From Bacteroidaceae bacterium (GTDB taxonomy: Bacteria > Bacteroidota > Bacteroidia > Bacteroidales > Barnesiellaceae_A), in assembly GCA_017935645.1 (NCBI GenBank), contig JAGBHF010000083.1, positions 1-33,517 on the forward strand: a DNA stretch of 33,517 nt, read 5' to 3'. Positions within the stretch are counted from its first letter, which is position 1. Every line of letters begins with the position of its first letter. A program made the position numbers and the translations under genes. The notes under the pieces were generated by a model. The model saw nothing but the letters and a program-made list of their open reading frames with translations. It made no database searches and was not told where the DNA came from. Below are positions 9,015 through 19,252 of the stretch, piece after piece.

Positions 9015-10352
9015 TTAAAATCCACCGGCAGGGTTGTCGGCTCGCAAGTCGTCGGGTAGCTCATCATCGTCATCAATGGTTTTCAAACCCGAGTCGGTAC
9101 GTTCTACCGCAAATCGACTCACACTCAACATTATACCCATTGCCATGCTCATGACAAGAATAGAGGTACCACCCTTACTGATAAATGGGAGTGTCTGACC
9201 CGATACAGGCAATACGCCTACCGATATACACATGTGATAAAATGCTTGGTAGACAATGACCAATGCCATACCCATAATGAGTAGCGAGGCATAGGCACTC
9301 TTGCACTTCTTGCTTATCATAATGGCTCGAATAATGATACCCAAATAACACAGCAATACTATACCACCGCCCAACAAGCCCAACTCCTCAAGTATAATGG
9401 CAAATATATAATCAGAAAAGGCAAGTTGCAGTCGCGAACACTCACGACTATTACCCGGCATTACACCTATGCCACGACCATGCGCAATAGCCATGAAAGC
9501 ATGATGTTTCTGCGAATTGCCACCGGCTGCATAGCTGGTAGGTTTCTCATACTCGGGAATCGAGTCGGGCAACCAATCATCGATACGATTTTTCCAAGTT
9601 CCGGCACGGAGCATTTTCGTTGCACCACCCTTCGACTTAGTTTCTTTTACAACTGAAGTCGAGGCCATCTGCTCGGTATTCTGAACATTCTCATCTCCTG
9701 TCTGACTGATTATTACTACCGATACACCGACAGCTATCAATAAAACAAGAGCTATTACACCTCCAATGACAAGTTTGCGAGGCAATACCGACAAGACCAT
9801 GAGTGTTCCGCCTACCAACAACACAAGCAGGGCATTGGAGCCACCTTGGGAAATGAGCAACAGCACAAACATGAACACGATAGCCATCCCCCAGCATACT
9901 CCCTTGACCGATAATCCCGTACCATCGGGTTTCTGCAAACGGGATAATACATAAGCCAACAGCATGGCACTTGCCAATTTACATGGCTCGGCTGCTTGCA
10001 CAGAGATAAAGCCCAAATCAATGGCACGTACCGCTCCGTTGACGTTCTCGCCGATAATGGGAGTGAGAATAGCCAATATTATCGACACACCGGCCACCAA
10101 TGGCATAATAGCCTTGGTGTACTTATAGTGCAGATGCTCCAATCCAAAGACCAATAAAAATCCTAATCCCAACCACTGCACGTGCGATGTGATGGGTAGA
10201 TAGACATTACCATTTTTCAGTTCAAGACTACTTGCACTGAATACTTCTACCACCGACACGGCACACAAGATTATGTAGCATGCCCACAGCGTCCAATCGG
10301 AGGTATATTTTACCTTCTTCTTAGGAATTTTATTTGTTTCTATTGTAGCCAT
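9015..10352 (-). CDS. ftsW: Septal peptidoglycan glycosyltransferase FtsW
   Basis: SEDS-family polytopic membrane enzyme that polymerises lipid II at the septum together with its partner FtsI. The 445 aa sequence has about ten hydrophobic helices. The SEDS features GVMPGNSRECSR and AFSDYIFAIILEELG lie after a long periplasmic loop (about 215-300), and PVSGQTLPFISKGGTS starts near 382. The charged cytoplasmic tail ends DDDELPDDLRAD. FtsW is favoured over RodA because it sits between murD and murG. Confidence 0.95.
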   Translation of the reverse strand: MATIETNKIPKKKVKYTSDWTLWACYIILCAVSVVEVFSASSLELKNGNVYLPITSHVQWLGLGFLLVFGLEHLHYKYTKAIMPLVAGVSIILAILTPIIGENVNGAVRAIDLGFISVQAAEPCKLASAMLLAYVLSRLQKPDGTGLSVKGVCWGMAIVFMFVLLLISQGGSNALLVLLVGGTLMVLSVLPRKLVIGGVIALVLLIAVGVSVVIISQTGDENVQNTEQMASTSVVKETKSKGGATKMLRAGTWKNRIDDWLPDSIPEYEKPTSYAAGGNSQKHHAFMAIAHGRGIGVMPGNSRECSRLQLAFSDYIFAIILEELGLLGGGIVLLCYLGIIIRAIMISKKCKSAYASLLIMGMALVIVYQAFYHMCISVGVLPVSGQTLPFISKGGTSILVMSMAMGIMLSVSRFAVERTDSGLKTIDDDDELPDDLRADNPAGGF

Positions 10353-10358
10353 AGTTAA

Positions 10359-11699
10359 TTATAAATTGCGCACACACTCCTTGAATTGTGTACCTCTATC
10401 TTCATAACTTGTAAAAAGGTCAAAGCTGGCGCAACAGGGCGACAACAGCACTGTATCGCCTGCTTGGGCTACAGCATACGCCTTTGTCACGGCCTCTTGC
10501 ATCGAGCCGGCATCTTCTATGTGAGCCACCTTTCCATCAAAGAAAGCATGCAGCTTGCTGTTATCAACACCCATGCACACAATAGCCTTTACCTTATCAT
10601 GCACAAGTTGTTCTATCTCGGTATAGTCATTACCCTTGTCTTTTCCGCCCAATATGAGCACTACCGGTGTCACCATGCTCTCCAAGGCATACCAGCAAGA
10701 ATTGACATTGGTAGCCTTTGAGTCGTTGATAAAGCGCACACCCCGAACGGTAGCAACCGGCTCAAGACGATGCTCAACGGCTTGGAAGTTGCTCAACGCG
10801 CGACGTATATCCTCCTTTTCGATATGAAGCAGATTGGCCGATATACCGGCTGCCAACGAGTTGTAGAGATTGTGACGACCGGGCAATGCCAACTCATCCT
10901 CCTCCATCGTAAACACGTCGTCGGGTGTATTTATCACCACCTTGTGGTCTTGCATATAGGCCTTCGAATGAGGCTCGGGAGTCTCAGAGAAAGGATATAC
11001 CTGCGAATTGAGTTGCAAAGAGCGCAACTTTTCGTTGATGACGGGGTCGTCATTCCAGTAGATAAATGCATCTTCGGCTGTTTGGTTGCGTGTGATGCGG
11101 AACTTGGCATCTATGTAGTTCTCCATCTTATGATCGTAACGATCGAGGTGGTCGGGAGTAATATTCAGCAACACAGCTATATCGGCCTTGAAGTCATACA
11201 TATTGTCGAGTTGGAAACTACTCAACTCTACCACATAATATTCGTAGTCACAGGTAGCTACTTGATAGGCCAAACTTTGACCAACGTTACCGGCCAATCC
11301 CACCTTGAGTCCTGCACTCTTGAGGATATGATAGGTAAGCAAGGTTGTTGTGGTCTTACCGTTACTTCCGGTAATACATATCATGCGTGCATCGGTATAT
11401 CGACCGGCAAATTCTATCTCCGAAATAATGGGTACACCCTTCTCGGCAAGTGCTACGATAAGAGGTGCTGTATCGGGTATACCGGGACTTTTTACCACCT
11501 CATCGGCATCCATAATGCGCTCGGCTGTGTGCTTACCCTCTTCCCATGCTATACCATACTCATCAAGCATCTGTTTGTACTTGTCTTTGATTGACGACAT
11601 ATCCGAAACAAAGACCTCGTGGCCTTTTACTTGGGCCAGTACTGCAGCACCGACACCACTTTCGCCGGCTCCCAATACTACTATTTTATTCTTTTTCAT
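10359..11699 (-). CDS. murD: UDP-N-acetylmuramoylalanine--D-glutamate ligase
   Basis: Adds D-glutamate to UDP-MurNAc-L-Ala with ATP. The 446 aa protein shows the N-terminal loop VLGAGESGVGAAVLA, the P-loop GSNGKTTTT (111-119), NITPDHLDRYD in the central domain, and FINDSKATN, a MurD hallmark, at the beginning of the third domain. The C-terminal LLSPCCASFD segment is also diagnostic. It is 9 nt from mraY and 6 nt from ftsW. Confidence 0.97.
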   Translation of the reverse strand: MKKNKIVVLGAGESGVGAAVLAQVKGHEVFVSDMSSIKDKYKQMLDEYGIAWEEGKHTAERIMDADEVVKSPGIPDTAPLIVALAEKGVPIISEIEFAGRYTDARMICITGSNGKTTTTLLTYHILKSAGLKVGLAGNVGQSLAYQVATCDYEYYVVELSSFQLDNMYDFKADIAVLLNITPDHLDRYDHKMENYIDAKFRITRNQTAEDAFIYWNDDPVINEKLRSLQLNSQVYPFSETPEPHSKAYMQDHKVVINTPDDVFTMEEDELALPGRHNLYNSLAAGISANLLHIEKEDIRRALSNFQAVEHRLEPVATVRGVRFINDSKATNVNSCWYALESMVTPVVLILGGKDKGNDYTEIEQLVHDKVKAIVCMGVDNSKLHAFFDGKVAHIEDAGSMQEAVTKAYAVAQAGDTVLLSPCCASFDLFTSYEDRGTQFKECVRNL

Positions 11700-11708
11700 A
11701 TCTTTCTG

Positions 11709-12962
11709 TTATCGTATCTTCAAAGTTACCAATGTAATTACAGCCAAGATTATACCCACAATCCAAAACCGGGTAACAATCTTGGTTTCGGGGATAACCT
11801 GTAAAGGTCGCTGTATCAATGCATCTATACCTGCATTACCGGGCTTTTGAAAGTGGTGATGCAAAGGCGACATTTTAAATACGCGACGGCCTACACCGGT
11901 GCGCTTTTTGGTAATCTTAAAATAGGTTGTTTGAATAATCACCGAGAGTGCCTCTACAAAGAACACGCCGCACAAGATAGGAATTAGCAGTTCTTTGTGG
12001 ATGAGTATAGCGAATACTGCAATGATACCACCCAGCGTAAGACTGCCGGTGTCGCCCATAAACACTTGCGCCGGAGCCGAGTTGTACCATAGAAATCCAA
12101 TGGTTGCACCAATAAAGGCTGCCATAAATACCACCAACTCGCCACTGCCTGGTATGTACATGATATTGAAATACGATGCATACTCGATGTGTCCCGAGAA
12201 GTAAGCCAAAATACCCAATGCCACACCGATAATGGCCGATGTACCGGTAGCCAATCCATCTAAGCCATCGGTAAGATTGGCACTGTTCGATACGGCTGTC
12301 ACGACCAAGATGATGACCAATATAAAGATAACCCAACCGGCTATCTCTTGGTACTCACCCATGAACGGAACCAAGTCGGCATAATCAAAGTTATGATTCT
12401 TTACAAATGGAATAGTAGTTGTTATCGACTTAACATCCTCTTGCAGATACTCTATCTCGGTGCCATTTTCACCGGGCACTTCGATATTCTCTCTTATAAC
12501 AAAGTCGGGATTAAAATAGAGTGTAAGACCCACGATAAGGCCCAATCCTACCTGACCGATAATCTTGAATTTGCCGTGCATACCCTCTTTGTCTTTCTTG
12601 ACAACTTTGATATAGTCGTCGGCATATCCGAGCAATCCCAACCACACAGTAGTAATGAGCATCAATATCATGTAAAGGCTGTCGAAACGACCCACCAAGA
12701 TACAGGGTATCAAGATTGAGATGATAATGATAATACCACCCATGGTAGGAGTGCCTTTTTTGGAATTTTCGCCTTCAAGACCTAAATTGCGCACCAACTC
12801 GCCCATCTGCTTCAACTTCAGATAGTCAATGATACGCTTACCGATAATGGTAGAGATAAAAAGCGATAATATAAGAGCCAAGCCGGCACGGAACGAAATA
12901 TAATTCCAGAGTCCCACACCGGGCATTTCAATATTTAAATCGTGGAAAAAGTGATATAGCAT
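11709..12962 (-). CDS. mraY: Phospho-N-acetylmuramoyl-pentapeptide transferase MraY
   Basis: Integral membrane enzyme that transfers phospho-MurNAc-pentapeptide to undecaprenyl phosphate, giving lipid I. Catalytic aspartates are visible in ADDYIK (D115, D116), with NLTDGLDGLATG and the histidine motif SPLHHHFQKPG near the C terminus. At 417 aa it is some 55 residues longer than the enterobacterial enzyme. The extra length is mostly a hydrophilic insert between helices (from about residue 150 to 205), which Bacteroidetes MraY proteins commonly carry. Confidence 0.97.
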   Translation of the reverse strand: MLYHFFHDLNIEMPGVGLWNYISFRAGLALILSLFISTIIGKRIIDYLKLKQMGELVRNLGLEGENSKKGTPTMGGIIIIISILIPCILVGRFDSLYMILMLITTVWLGLLGYADDYIKVVKKDKEGMHGKFKIIGQVGLGLIVGLTLYFNPDFVIRENIEVPGENGTEIEYLQEDVKSITTTIPFVKNHNFDYADLVPFMGEYQEIAGWVIFILVIILVVTAVSNSANLTDGLDGLATGTSAIIGVALGILAYFSGHIEYASYFNIMYIPGSGELVVFMAAFIGATIGFLWYNSAPAQVFMGDTGSLTLGGIIAVFAILIHKELLIPILCGVFFVEALSVIIQTTYFKITKKRTGVGRRVFKMSPLHHHFQKPGNAGIDALIQRPLQVIPETKIVTRFWIVGIILAVITLVTLKIR

Positions 12963-12980
12963 AGTTCTGTTGTTTTATTA

Positions 12981-14432
12981 TTATTCAGCAAAAATCTTCT
13001 CTACCTCCTCGCGATCGTCGAAGTGGTGCTTCACACCTTGTATCTCCTGATAGTCCTCATGCCCCTTACCCGCAATGAGTATCACATCACCGGGTTGTGC
13101 CAATCGCACTGCGGTGCGTATGGCTTGACGACGGTCGGTTATGGCAAGTGTATGTTTCATAGCCTCGGTATCAAGGCCGGCTTGCATGTCGGCTAATATC
13201 TCATCGGGATTCTCAAAGCGGGGATTATCGGATGTAAGTACCAATTCGTCGCTCAATCGGGCAGCTTCGCGCGCCATGATAGGACGCTTACCCTTATCAC
13301 GATTACCTCCGGCTCCTACTACCGTAATGATGCGTCCGCCACTGTTCAACACATCACGCAGTGTCGACAACACGTTGGTTAAGGCATCGGGGGTGTGAGC
13401 ATAATCGATAACCGCTACATAACCTTGGGGTGAATATACCGTTTGGAAACGACCTGCCACAGGTATAAGCAGACTCATGTTTATCAGGGTTTGTTCCTTA
13501 TCCTGTCCCAATAGGCATGTTGCAGCATATACAGCCAAGAGGTTGTATACATTGAAACGACCGACAAAGTGAGTCTCCACCTCACGACCATCGAAGGCAA
13601 CCAAGGTACCATCCAATCGGCTCTCGATTGTACGAGCCTTAAAGTCGGCCATGGTACGTAGTGAGTAAGTGTACTTGCGTGCACGGCAATTTTGCAACAT
13701 CACCTCACCCACCTTATCATCGACATTTGTCAATGCAAAAGCATCGGCCGGAAGAGCATCGAAGAACATCTTTTTGGCCTGTAAATAAGCATCAACAGTC
13801 TTGTGATAGTCCATGTGATCACGAGTAAGGTTGCTGAAGATACCTCCGGCAAATCGCAATCCAGCTATGCGATGTTGATGAGCCGAGTGCGAGCTAACCT
13901 CCATAAAAGCATAGGTACAACCGGCATCGACCATGCGACGCAATAGTGCATTGAGCGAGATAGGATCGGGGGTTGTATGCGTGGCATGCACAGCCTCATC
14001 GTCTATGTAGTTACACACAGTCGAGAGCAAGCCCACCTTGTAGCCGAAGAGTCGGAACATCTCATACAACAATGTAGCTGTTGTAGTCTTACCATTCGTA
14101 CCGGTAACACCCACAAGAGTAAGTTCGTTTGAGGGGTTGCCATACCATTGTGATGCCAAACGGCCCAACGCTTCGGCACTGTTGCCCACTTGAACATACG
14201 CGACATTCGAAGCACATGATGCAGGAATATCTTCACATACCACAACCGTAGCACCCAACTCTACAGCCTTATCAATATATTGATGACCATCTACTTGCGA
14301 GCCTCTTACAGCCACAAAGAGATAATCACTCTTAATCTTTCGCGAGTCGGCCTCTACTGCGGCTACCGACTCGGGCAATGCGCCTTGTACATGAGTAACC
14401 TTTATGGCCGATAATAATTCTGTTACTTTCAT
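12981..14432 (-). CDS. murE: UDP-MurNAc-tripeptide synthetase (meso-DAP adding)
   Basis: Adds the third stem residue to UDP-MurNAc-L-Ala-D-Glu. The 483 aa protein has the P-loop GTNGKTTT (111-118), substrate-contacting THTTPDP (151-157), DYAHTPDAL at the third domain, and DNPR at 402-405. DNPR is the known signature of meso-diaminopimelate specificity, as opposed to lysine enzymes, so the stem peptide is predicted to be DAP-type. It is 7 nt from ftsI and 18 nt from mraY. Confidence 0.97.
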   Translation of the reverse strand: MKVTELLSAIKVTHVQGALPESVAAVEADSRKIKSDYLFVAVRGSQVDGHQYIDKAVELGATVVVCEDIPASCASNVAYVQVGNSAEALGRLASQWYGNPSNELTLVGVTGTNGKTTTATLLYEMFRLFGYKVGLLSTVCNYIDDEAVHATHTTPDPISLNALLRRMVDAGCTYAFMEVSSHSAHQHRIAGLRFAGGIFSNLTRDHMDYHKTVDAYLQAKKMFFDALPADAFALTNVDDKVGEVMLQNCRARKYTYSLRTMADFKARTIESRLDGTLVAFDGREVETHFVGRFNVYNLLAVYAATCLLGQDKEQTLINMSLLIPVAGRFQTVYSPQGYVAVIDYAHTPDALTNVLSTLRDVLNSGGRIITVVGAGGNRDKGKRPIMAREAARLSDELVLTSDNPRFENPDEILADMQAGLDTEAMKHTLAITDRRQAIRTAVRLAQPGDVILIAGKGHEDYQEIQGVKHHFDDREEVEKIFAE

Positions 14433-14439
14433 CTTTGTA

Positions 14440-16686
14440 TCATTTCAATGTAAGTTTCATATTCATACCTTTCTGCAATGGTATACCGGCCTCTATCGAT
14501 TGATGTACGACATGACCAACACCATTTATTTCGACCTTAAATCCCATCTTTTCGAGCACATACATAGCATCTGTGGCCGAAAAACCTATAACCGACGGAA
14601 CGACATCGCTTGCATACATCGCTGTCACCTCTTCGGGCAATGAGCGATGCACATGGGCTGTATCGGGTTGCGGATATTGCCCGAGATAATTGTACACGAC
14701 ATTATCTGACGGAGCAGTTACGGAATTATGAGGAGGGGTTTTCTTACCATCAACGGCTTGGTACTCTACATCACATTCGAGTAGATTACGGCTGTACATT
14801 TCTTCGGCAATGGCTCGGAACACACCACCTGAAACGCCACCTGCCCAAGCCTTATTCTTGCGGGGCTTATCAATAACGACAATACATGAATATTGCGGCT
14901 TATCATACGGAAAAAATCCGGCAAAAGCCAATCGCCACATACCATCGGCATAATCGGTGCGATAGATGGTACTGTCTTTTTCCAGCACTTTTCCTTTATA
15001 CACGCTACCTTTGGGTAGCACTCTGCTACTCTCCCATATTGCGTTGGCTGTACCGGTCTTTCCGGCTATCTCTACGCGGCCATTTTTCAACACCGTAGCC
15101 GTGCCGGCGGGAGAGTATACAACACCATGCAACATCTCTTTTACTTGTTGCGCATGCTCGGGGGTACAGAAATGTTCATTAAGGCACACCGGTGCATATA
15201 TGGTATCGATTTGTCCGTCTTTCATCAAGCCCTTTACAAGCGAAGGTTTCATCAGGCGACCGTTATTTGCCACTGCATTATACACCGAGAGGGTTGTAAC
15301 GGGAGCAAAACGGTTGTGATAACCAAATATCATTTGAGCAAAAGCATAATACTGCCATTGTTTCTCGAATTGCATAGGACTCACATGCGGGCGTTGTGCA
15401 TCGGGCAGGGGCAAGTCGGCTGTGTGCATAATACCCGAGTTGCGTATATCCTCGACAAAGTCGTTGTATCGACCACGATACACATCGCCTACAATCTTAC
15501 AAATACCTCGGTTGTCGGACCTTATCAGAACTTCTTGTACAGTCAACTCTTCTCGATAGAAACTTATCTTTTTATAGCCACCTATCTCGGGTATTGCGCC
15601 TGCGGAATTAAATTTGTAATATGGGTCAACTTTGCCATTTTCCATAGCCATTACCATCGACAGGGTCTTTACCACCGAGCCCGGCTCAATGGCTGTAACG
15701 GCATAGTTGCGACCTGTTTTAAACGTATATTTACCCGATTCGTTGCGCTCGACATTGGCCATGGCGCGTATCTCTCCGGTACTTACCTCCATAATGATAG
15801 CTGTTCCATACTCGGCACTTTGAGCCTTCACCATATCCATGAGGTTACGCTCGGCAATCTCTTGCATTGTCATGTCGAGGGTTGTTACCACATCATAGCC
15901 CTTTACCGGCGGCTCAACTTCATACACACTATAGCCCCAGTGAGCTTGTCGACGTTGTTGCGTTCCGTACTTTCCAAACAACAATGAGTCTAATGCATAT
16001 TCCAACCCCGATGAGCCATGCCACTCATTACGCTTGTACTCGGGATGCTTCTCGAGCATCTCACCGGTTGCCAATGCAGCCCTACCCAGCACTACCGACG
16101 TAAGAGAGTCGTAGGGATAGAAGCGCTTGTAGGCTCTTATGCGTGTCAAGCCTGTATATTTTCCTTTGCGACGATTCTTGAACACCGAGTATTGCAACAT
16201 CTCCTTGTACTGCATGTCGGTAACATTCTCAGCCAACACGCAACTGCTCGATTTTGCATCACGCTTTTTGCTGATATAGTCATAGTACTCGGCCTTGGTT
16301 TTCACAGGGAATTTCTTTGCCAAGTAATTACACAACGAGTCGAGCTTCAAGGTATCGGGCATATTACTACCCTTGGGATGAATAATATCCTTGTAGATAA
16401 GCGTGTCGATACGAGGGTCTTTAAAGTCGACATACACCGTATACAAGGCCACTGTTTGAGCCAGAGGTGTTCCGTCATGCGCCAATATATCACCTCTATG
16501 GGGCACAGCCTCTTCAACAGCATTGAGCTTCCACATCTTATCGGCCTTTTCGTTCCATTGCGGAGCCTCCACGATACTGACTCTGACCATTGCCCATAGT
16601 ATAGCAAAGGCAGCAATAAGTGATACGGTTATTACAAACCAGTACGGGCTGTTTATTCTTTTCTTCGAGGTCTTTTTACTTTTCAT
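14440..16686 (-). CDS. ftsI: Septal penicillin-binding protein with PASTA domain
   Basis: Class B PBP (PBP3 type) that cross-links septal peptidoglycan in the periplasm. I start it at [16 protein letters not shown] (16686), whose ATG overlaps the ftsL-like stop by 11 nt; an in-frame start lies 30 nt upstream. The 748 aa product has a basic N terminus, one transmembrane helix (about 16-36), the pedestal domain, then the transpeptidase with SVVK (337-340), SDN (390-392) and KTG (543-545). A C-terminal PASTA domain occupies about the last 60 residues ([20 protein letters not shown] onward). Such tails are more familiar in Gram-positive PBPs but occur in Bacteroidetes FtsI. Confidence 0.95.
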   Translation of the reverse strand: MKSKKTSKKRINSPYWFVITVSLIAAFAILWAMVRVSIVEAPQWNEKADKMWKLNAVEEAVPHRGDILAHDGTPLAQTVALYTVYVDFKDPRIDTLIYKDIIHPKGSNMPDTLKLDSLCNYLAKKFPVKTKAEYYDYISKKRDAKSSSCVLAENVTDMQYKEMLQYSVFKNRRKGKYTGLTRIRAYKRFYPYDSLTSVVLGRAALATGEMLEKHPEYKRNEWHGSSGLEYALDSLLFGKYGTQQRRQAHWGYSVYEVEPPVKGYDVVTTLDMTMQEIAERNLMDMVKAQSAEYGTAIIMEVSTGEIRAMANVERNESGKYTFKTGRNYAVTAIEPGSVVKTLSMVMAMENGKVDPYYKFNSAGAIPEIGGYKKISFYREELTVQEVLIRSDNRGICKIVGDVYRGRYNDFVEDIRNSGIMHTADLPLPDAQRPHVSPMQFEKQWQYYAFAQMIFGYHNRFAPVTTLSVYNAVANNGRLMKPSLVKGLMKDGQIDTIYAPVCLNEHFCTPEHAQQVKEMLHGVVYSPAGTATVLKNGRVEIAGKTGTANAIWESSRVLPKGSVYKGKVLEKDSTIYRTDYADGMWRLAFAGFFPYDKPQYSCIVVIDKPRKNKAWAGGVSGGVFRAIAEEMYSRNLLECDVEYQAVDGKKTPPHNSVTAPSDNVVYNYLGQYPQPDTAHVHRSLPEEVTAMYASDVVPSVIGFSATDAMYVLEKMGFKVEINGVGHVVHQSIEAGIPLQKGMNMKLTLK

Positions 16687-17080
16687 CTTGCAGGCTCTCT
16701 TTTGGGAGTGAAACAACTATCTCCTCCTTGGGCTCGGGCGAGTAAATCAAGGGCAAATTATGACGGTCTATTGCCTCCGATATTTCATGCAATCGCAAGT
16801 TTTCGTCACGCTGATACTCAAGCAATATACGATCGGTACGACGGTCGGTTAGTTGTGTTTCGAGTTTTTTGATTTTATTCAACTGTACCATGTGCATATT
16901 ACGGTGCGCTATCGATGCTACAAAAAGTGTAACCAAGACCAGCAACAAGCCCCAATTGCGAGCAAAGACTTCTCTTGGGAAGAACTTTCCATTCAGCACC
17001 AAACCGATAAAACGCTCCACCCGCTCCTTGCGGCTCTTCTTTACCTCGCTCTTTTCCATTTGCTCCTTTTTCATCAGCAT
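16676..17080 (-). CDS. FtsL-like divisome membrane protein
   Basis: A 134 aa bitopic protein in the ftsL slot between rsmH and ftsI. Residues 1-40 are very basic and cytoplasmic. One hydrophobic helix (WGLLLVLVTLFVASIA, about 43-58) is followed by a heptad-like region with QLNKIKKLETQLTDRRTD, then a proline- and glutamate-rich end. This fits FtsL, which forms a coiled coil with a DivIC/FtsB partner. Sequence identity to characterised FtsL is probably slight, so the call rests on topology and position. The start follows TAATG, a one-base overlap with the rsmH stop; a second ATG lies two codons on. Confidence 0.82.
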   Translation of the reverse strand: MLMKKEQMEKSEVKKSRKERVERFIGLVLNGKFFPREVFARNWGLLLVLVTLFVASIAHRNMHMVQLNKIKKLETQLTDRRTDRILLEYQRDENLRLHEISEAIDRHNLPLIYSPEPKEEIVVSLPKESLQDEK

Positions 17081-17988
17081 TACCCTTTCTCGGCTATACG
17101 CAACTTGGCACTACGCGCACGAGGATTGCGCTGTACTTCCTCATCGGTGGGCACTATCACTTTATTGTTGACGGCACGCAACGGTGCATTGACACGACCA
17201 AAGAAGTCTTTCTCCACAACACCTTCCACATTGCCGGTCTTAATAAAGTTCTTCACAATACGATCCTCGAGCGAGTGATAGGTTATCACCACCAATCGAC
17301 CACCGGGATTGAGCATGTCCGATGCTTGTTGTAACATACTGCGAAGACTATCCATCTCATTATTTACCTCTATGCGCAAGGCTTGAAACAACTGCGCCAG
17401 CTCCTTCTTCTCCTGCTTGCGATTGATAAAAGGCGATACCACCTCCAGCAATTGTCCGGTAGTTTTCACACCACCTTTGTCGCGCATAGACACTATAGCG
17501 GCAGCTATGCGATGAGCATTACGCAACTCGCCATACAAGGAGAATAACTGAGCCAAACGCTTCTCATCGTAAGTTGCCAAAATGTCGGCAGCTGTGCAAC
17601 GAGCCTTCTTGTTCATGCGCATATCCAACGGTGCATCGAAGCGAAATGAGAAACCACGCTCCGAGTCATCGAAATGATGAAACGACACGCCCAAGTCAGC
17701 CAAGATACCATCAACCCCCTCTACGCCATGATAGCGCATAAAGTTCTTGAGATATTTGAAATTGCTATAGACAAAAGTAAACCGATCGTCATCGACAATG
17801 TTACGTTGCGCGTCCTCATCTTGATCAAACGAATACAAGTGTCCTTCGGCACTCAAATGTTTCAATATCTCGCGCGAATGACCACCTCCGCCAAAGGTTA
17901 CGTCGACATACTTTCCGGCAGGCTTGATATCAAGCCCATCCATACACTCTTCCAACAATGCAGGTATGTGATATACAGGAGATTGCAT
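17080..17988 (-). CDS. rsmH: 16S rRNA (cytosine-1402-N4)-methyltransferase
   Basis: Methylates N4 of C1402 in the decoding centre of 16S rRNA using S-adenosylmethionine. The 302 aa protein has the SAM-binding VDVTFGGGGHSREIL (about 28-42), DLGVSFHHFDDSERGFSF, and the C-terminal ITYHSLEDRIVKNF, all family hallmarks. It is the first gene of the cluster in this window. mraZ, which normally precedes it in Bacteroidetes, is missing; 156 nt of AT-rich sequence separate it from a divergent lipoprotein gene. Confidence 0.97.
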   Translation of the reverse strand: MQSPVYHIPALLEECMDGLDIKPAGKYVDVTFGGGGHSREILKHLSAEGHLYSFDQDEDAQRNIVDDDRFTFVYSNFKYLKNFMRYHGVEGVDGILADLGVSFHHFDDSERGFSFRFDAPLDMRMNKKARCTAADILATYDEKRLAQLFSLYGELRNAHRIAAAIVSMRDKGGVKTTGQLLEVVSPFINRKQEKKELAQLFQALRIEVNNEMDSLRSMLQQASDMLNPGGRLVVITYHSLEDRIVKNFIKTGNVEGVVEKDFFGRVNAPLRAVNNKVIVPTDEEVQRNPRARSAKLRIAEKG

Positions 17989-18029
17989 AATCCTCTTAAT
18001 ACAGTAGCTTCAAGTTTTATAATTCTGTG

Positions 18030-18037
18030 TAAAGTTA
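18030..18037 (-). promoter_or_regulatory. Candidate -7 element for the dcw operon
   Basis: On the minus strand TAACTTTA matches the Bacteroidetes -7 motif TAnnTTTG at all but the last base, about 40 nt before the rsmH start. I see no convincing TTG at the -33 position. It is the best candidate in the short gap between the divergent genes. Confidence 0.35.
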
Positions 18038-18115
18038 GAAAAAAACATTCTATCGACACCTATCACAACTACACTTTTTTTACCCCGATTTTCATTTTTT
18101 TTGAAACAGAATTAC

Positions 18116-18123
18116 TAACTTTG
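18116..18123 (+). promoter_or_regulatory. Candidate -7 element for the WG-repeat gene
   Basis: TAACTTTG is an exact match to TAnnTTTG and lies 21 nt before the ATG at 18145. The upstream TTTG at 18100-18103 is too close for the usual spacing, so the -33 box is uncertain. Confidence 0.5.
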
Positions 18124-18144
18124 TGCATCAAGCCTATAAAAGTC

Positions 18145-19233
18145 ATGAAAGCAATATCAAACATACTGAATATAAGCATATTCGCTCTTTTGTTACTCAG
18201 TTGCGGAAGCAAAGAAAATGCCTCTCGTCCACAAACGGGATATCTGTTTGTTTTCGGCGACGATAGTTGCCACTGCATTACCTACGACGATACGCCTATC
18301 TTTTCAACCGACAACACCAATTCATCGCTCTTTTATAACGACATAGCCACCGTGCAAGGTCGTGACGGCAACTGGGGCTACATCAACCGCAAAGGCGAAT
18401 GCAAGCTACCGGCCACCTACGAGCGAGCCACTGTATTCAGCGAGGGTATGGCATGGGTTATAAAGCAAGGCGATATGCCGGGGGCTATCAACGAGAAGGG
18501 CGATATCAAGATTTCGCTTCGCGACAACCATGCCGTAAGAGTTTTTATGGAAGGTCGCGCCGCTGTGGCAATAGTTAAGAAAAAACAAGTGTTGTGGGGC
18601 TTTCTCGACAAGAATGGCAACGAAATCGTCAAACCTCAGTATAAAACTGTAAGCGACTTCCGTCTGGGTCTCGCCGCAGTACAAAACATGGAGGGTAAGT
18701 GGGGGTATATCAACCTCAACGGCGAAAGTATAATCGAGTGCCTATATGATGCTGCTTATCCGTTCAACGACAGCGGATTGGCTATTGTAAAAGCAGACAA
18801 AAAATACCACGTTATCAACCGTGACGGCAGTATCGCTCGGTCGCACAACTATGACGAAATGATACCCGACGGATTGTGGGCAAGAGTGCGCAGTGATAAG
18901 TTGTGGGGATGGTGCGATGAAAACGGACAAACAATTATTGCCCCCCAATTTGAAGAGTGTCGCGCCTTCAATCAAGCCGACTTGGCACCCGTAAGAATAA
19001 GAGGGAAATGGGGTTATGTCGATCGCAAAGGAAAAGTTGTAATAAAAAGACAATTCACTGAGGCATACCCATTTATCGACGGATGTGCAGCTGTAAAAAC
19101 CGGCACTGTGTGGGGCTTTATCGACACCAAAGGTTGCTTCACCGTCAATCCTCAATACGATTACATTTCACAAGATTATCTTTACCAAGCAATGGGATTG
19201 GGTTGTAGTATGTCGACCCTACAAATCAAGTAA
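18145..19233 (+). CDS. WG-repeat lipoprotein
   Basis: A 362 aa lipoprotein. MKAISNILNISIFALLLLSC is a signal peptide with the lipobox LLSC and acylated Cys20. The rest is about eight tandem units of 35-48 residues in the WG-repeat style: NWGYINRKG, PGAINEKG, LWGFLDKNG, KWGYINLNG, YHVINRDG, LWGWCDENG, KWGYVDRKG and VWGFIDTKG. Units two and five have lost the tryptophan. The fold is probably an all-beta repeat domain on the cell envelope; no enzyme motif is visible and the function is unknown. An upstream extension of the frame into rsmH is rejected because it destroys the signal peptide. The gene is divergent from the dcw operon and convergent with dusB. Confidence 0.85.
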   Translation: MKAISNILNISIFALLLLSCGSKENASRPQTGYLFVFGDDSCHCITYDDTPIFSTDNTNSSLFYNDIATVQGRDGNWGYINRKGECKLPATYERATVFSEGMAWVIKQGDMPGAINEKGDIKISLRDNHAVRVFMEGRAAVAIVKKKQVLWGFLDKNGNEIVKPQYKTVSDFRLGLAAVQNMEGKWGYINLNGESIIECLYDAAYPFNDSGLAIVKADKKYHVINRDGSIARSHNYDEMIPDGLWARVRSDKLWGWCDENGQTIIAPQFEECRAFNQADLAPVRIRGKWGYVDRKGKVVIKRQFTEAYPFIDGCAAVKTGTVWGFIDTKGCFTVNPQYDYISQDYLYQAMGLGCSMSTLQIK

Positions 19234-19252
19234 AAAGCCGTTTCAACGGCTA
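19232..19252 (-). terminator. Terminator at the dusB stop codon
   Basis: On the minus strand AGCCGTT-ga-AACGGCT is a compact stem followed by TTTTTA. It includes the dusB TGA stop itself, and its T-run overlaps the TAA stop of the convergent WG-repeat gene. Confidence 0.6.

Noticed and set aside
17674..18144. N-terminal extension of the WG-repeat gene by 157 codons
   Set aside because: It overlaps rsmH antisense and would bury a clear lipoprotein signal peptide that starts at 18145.
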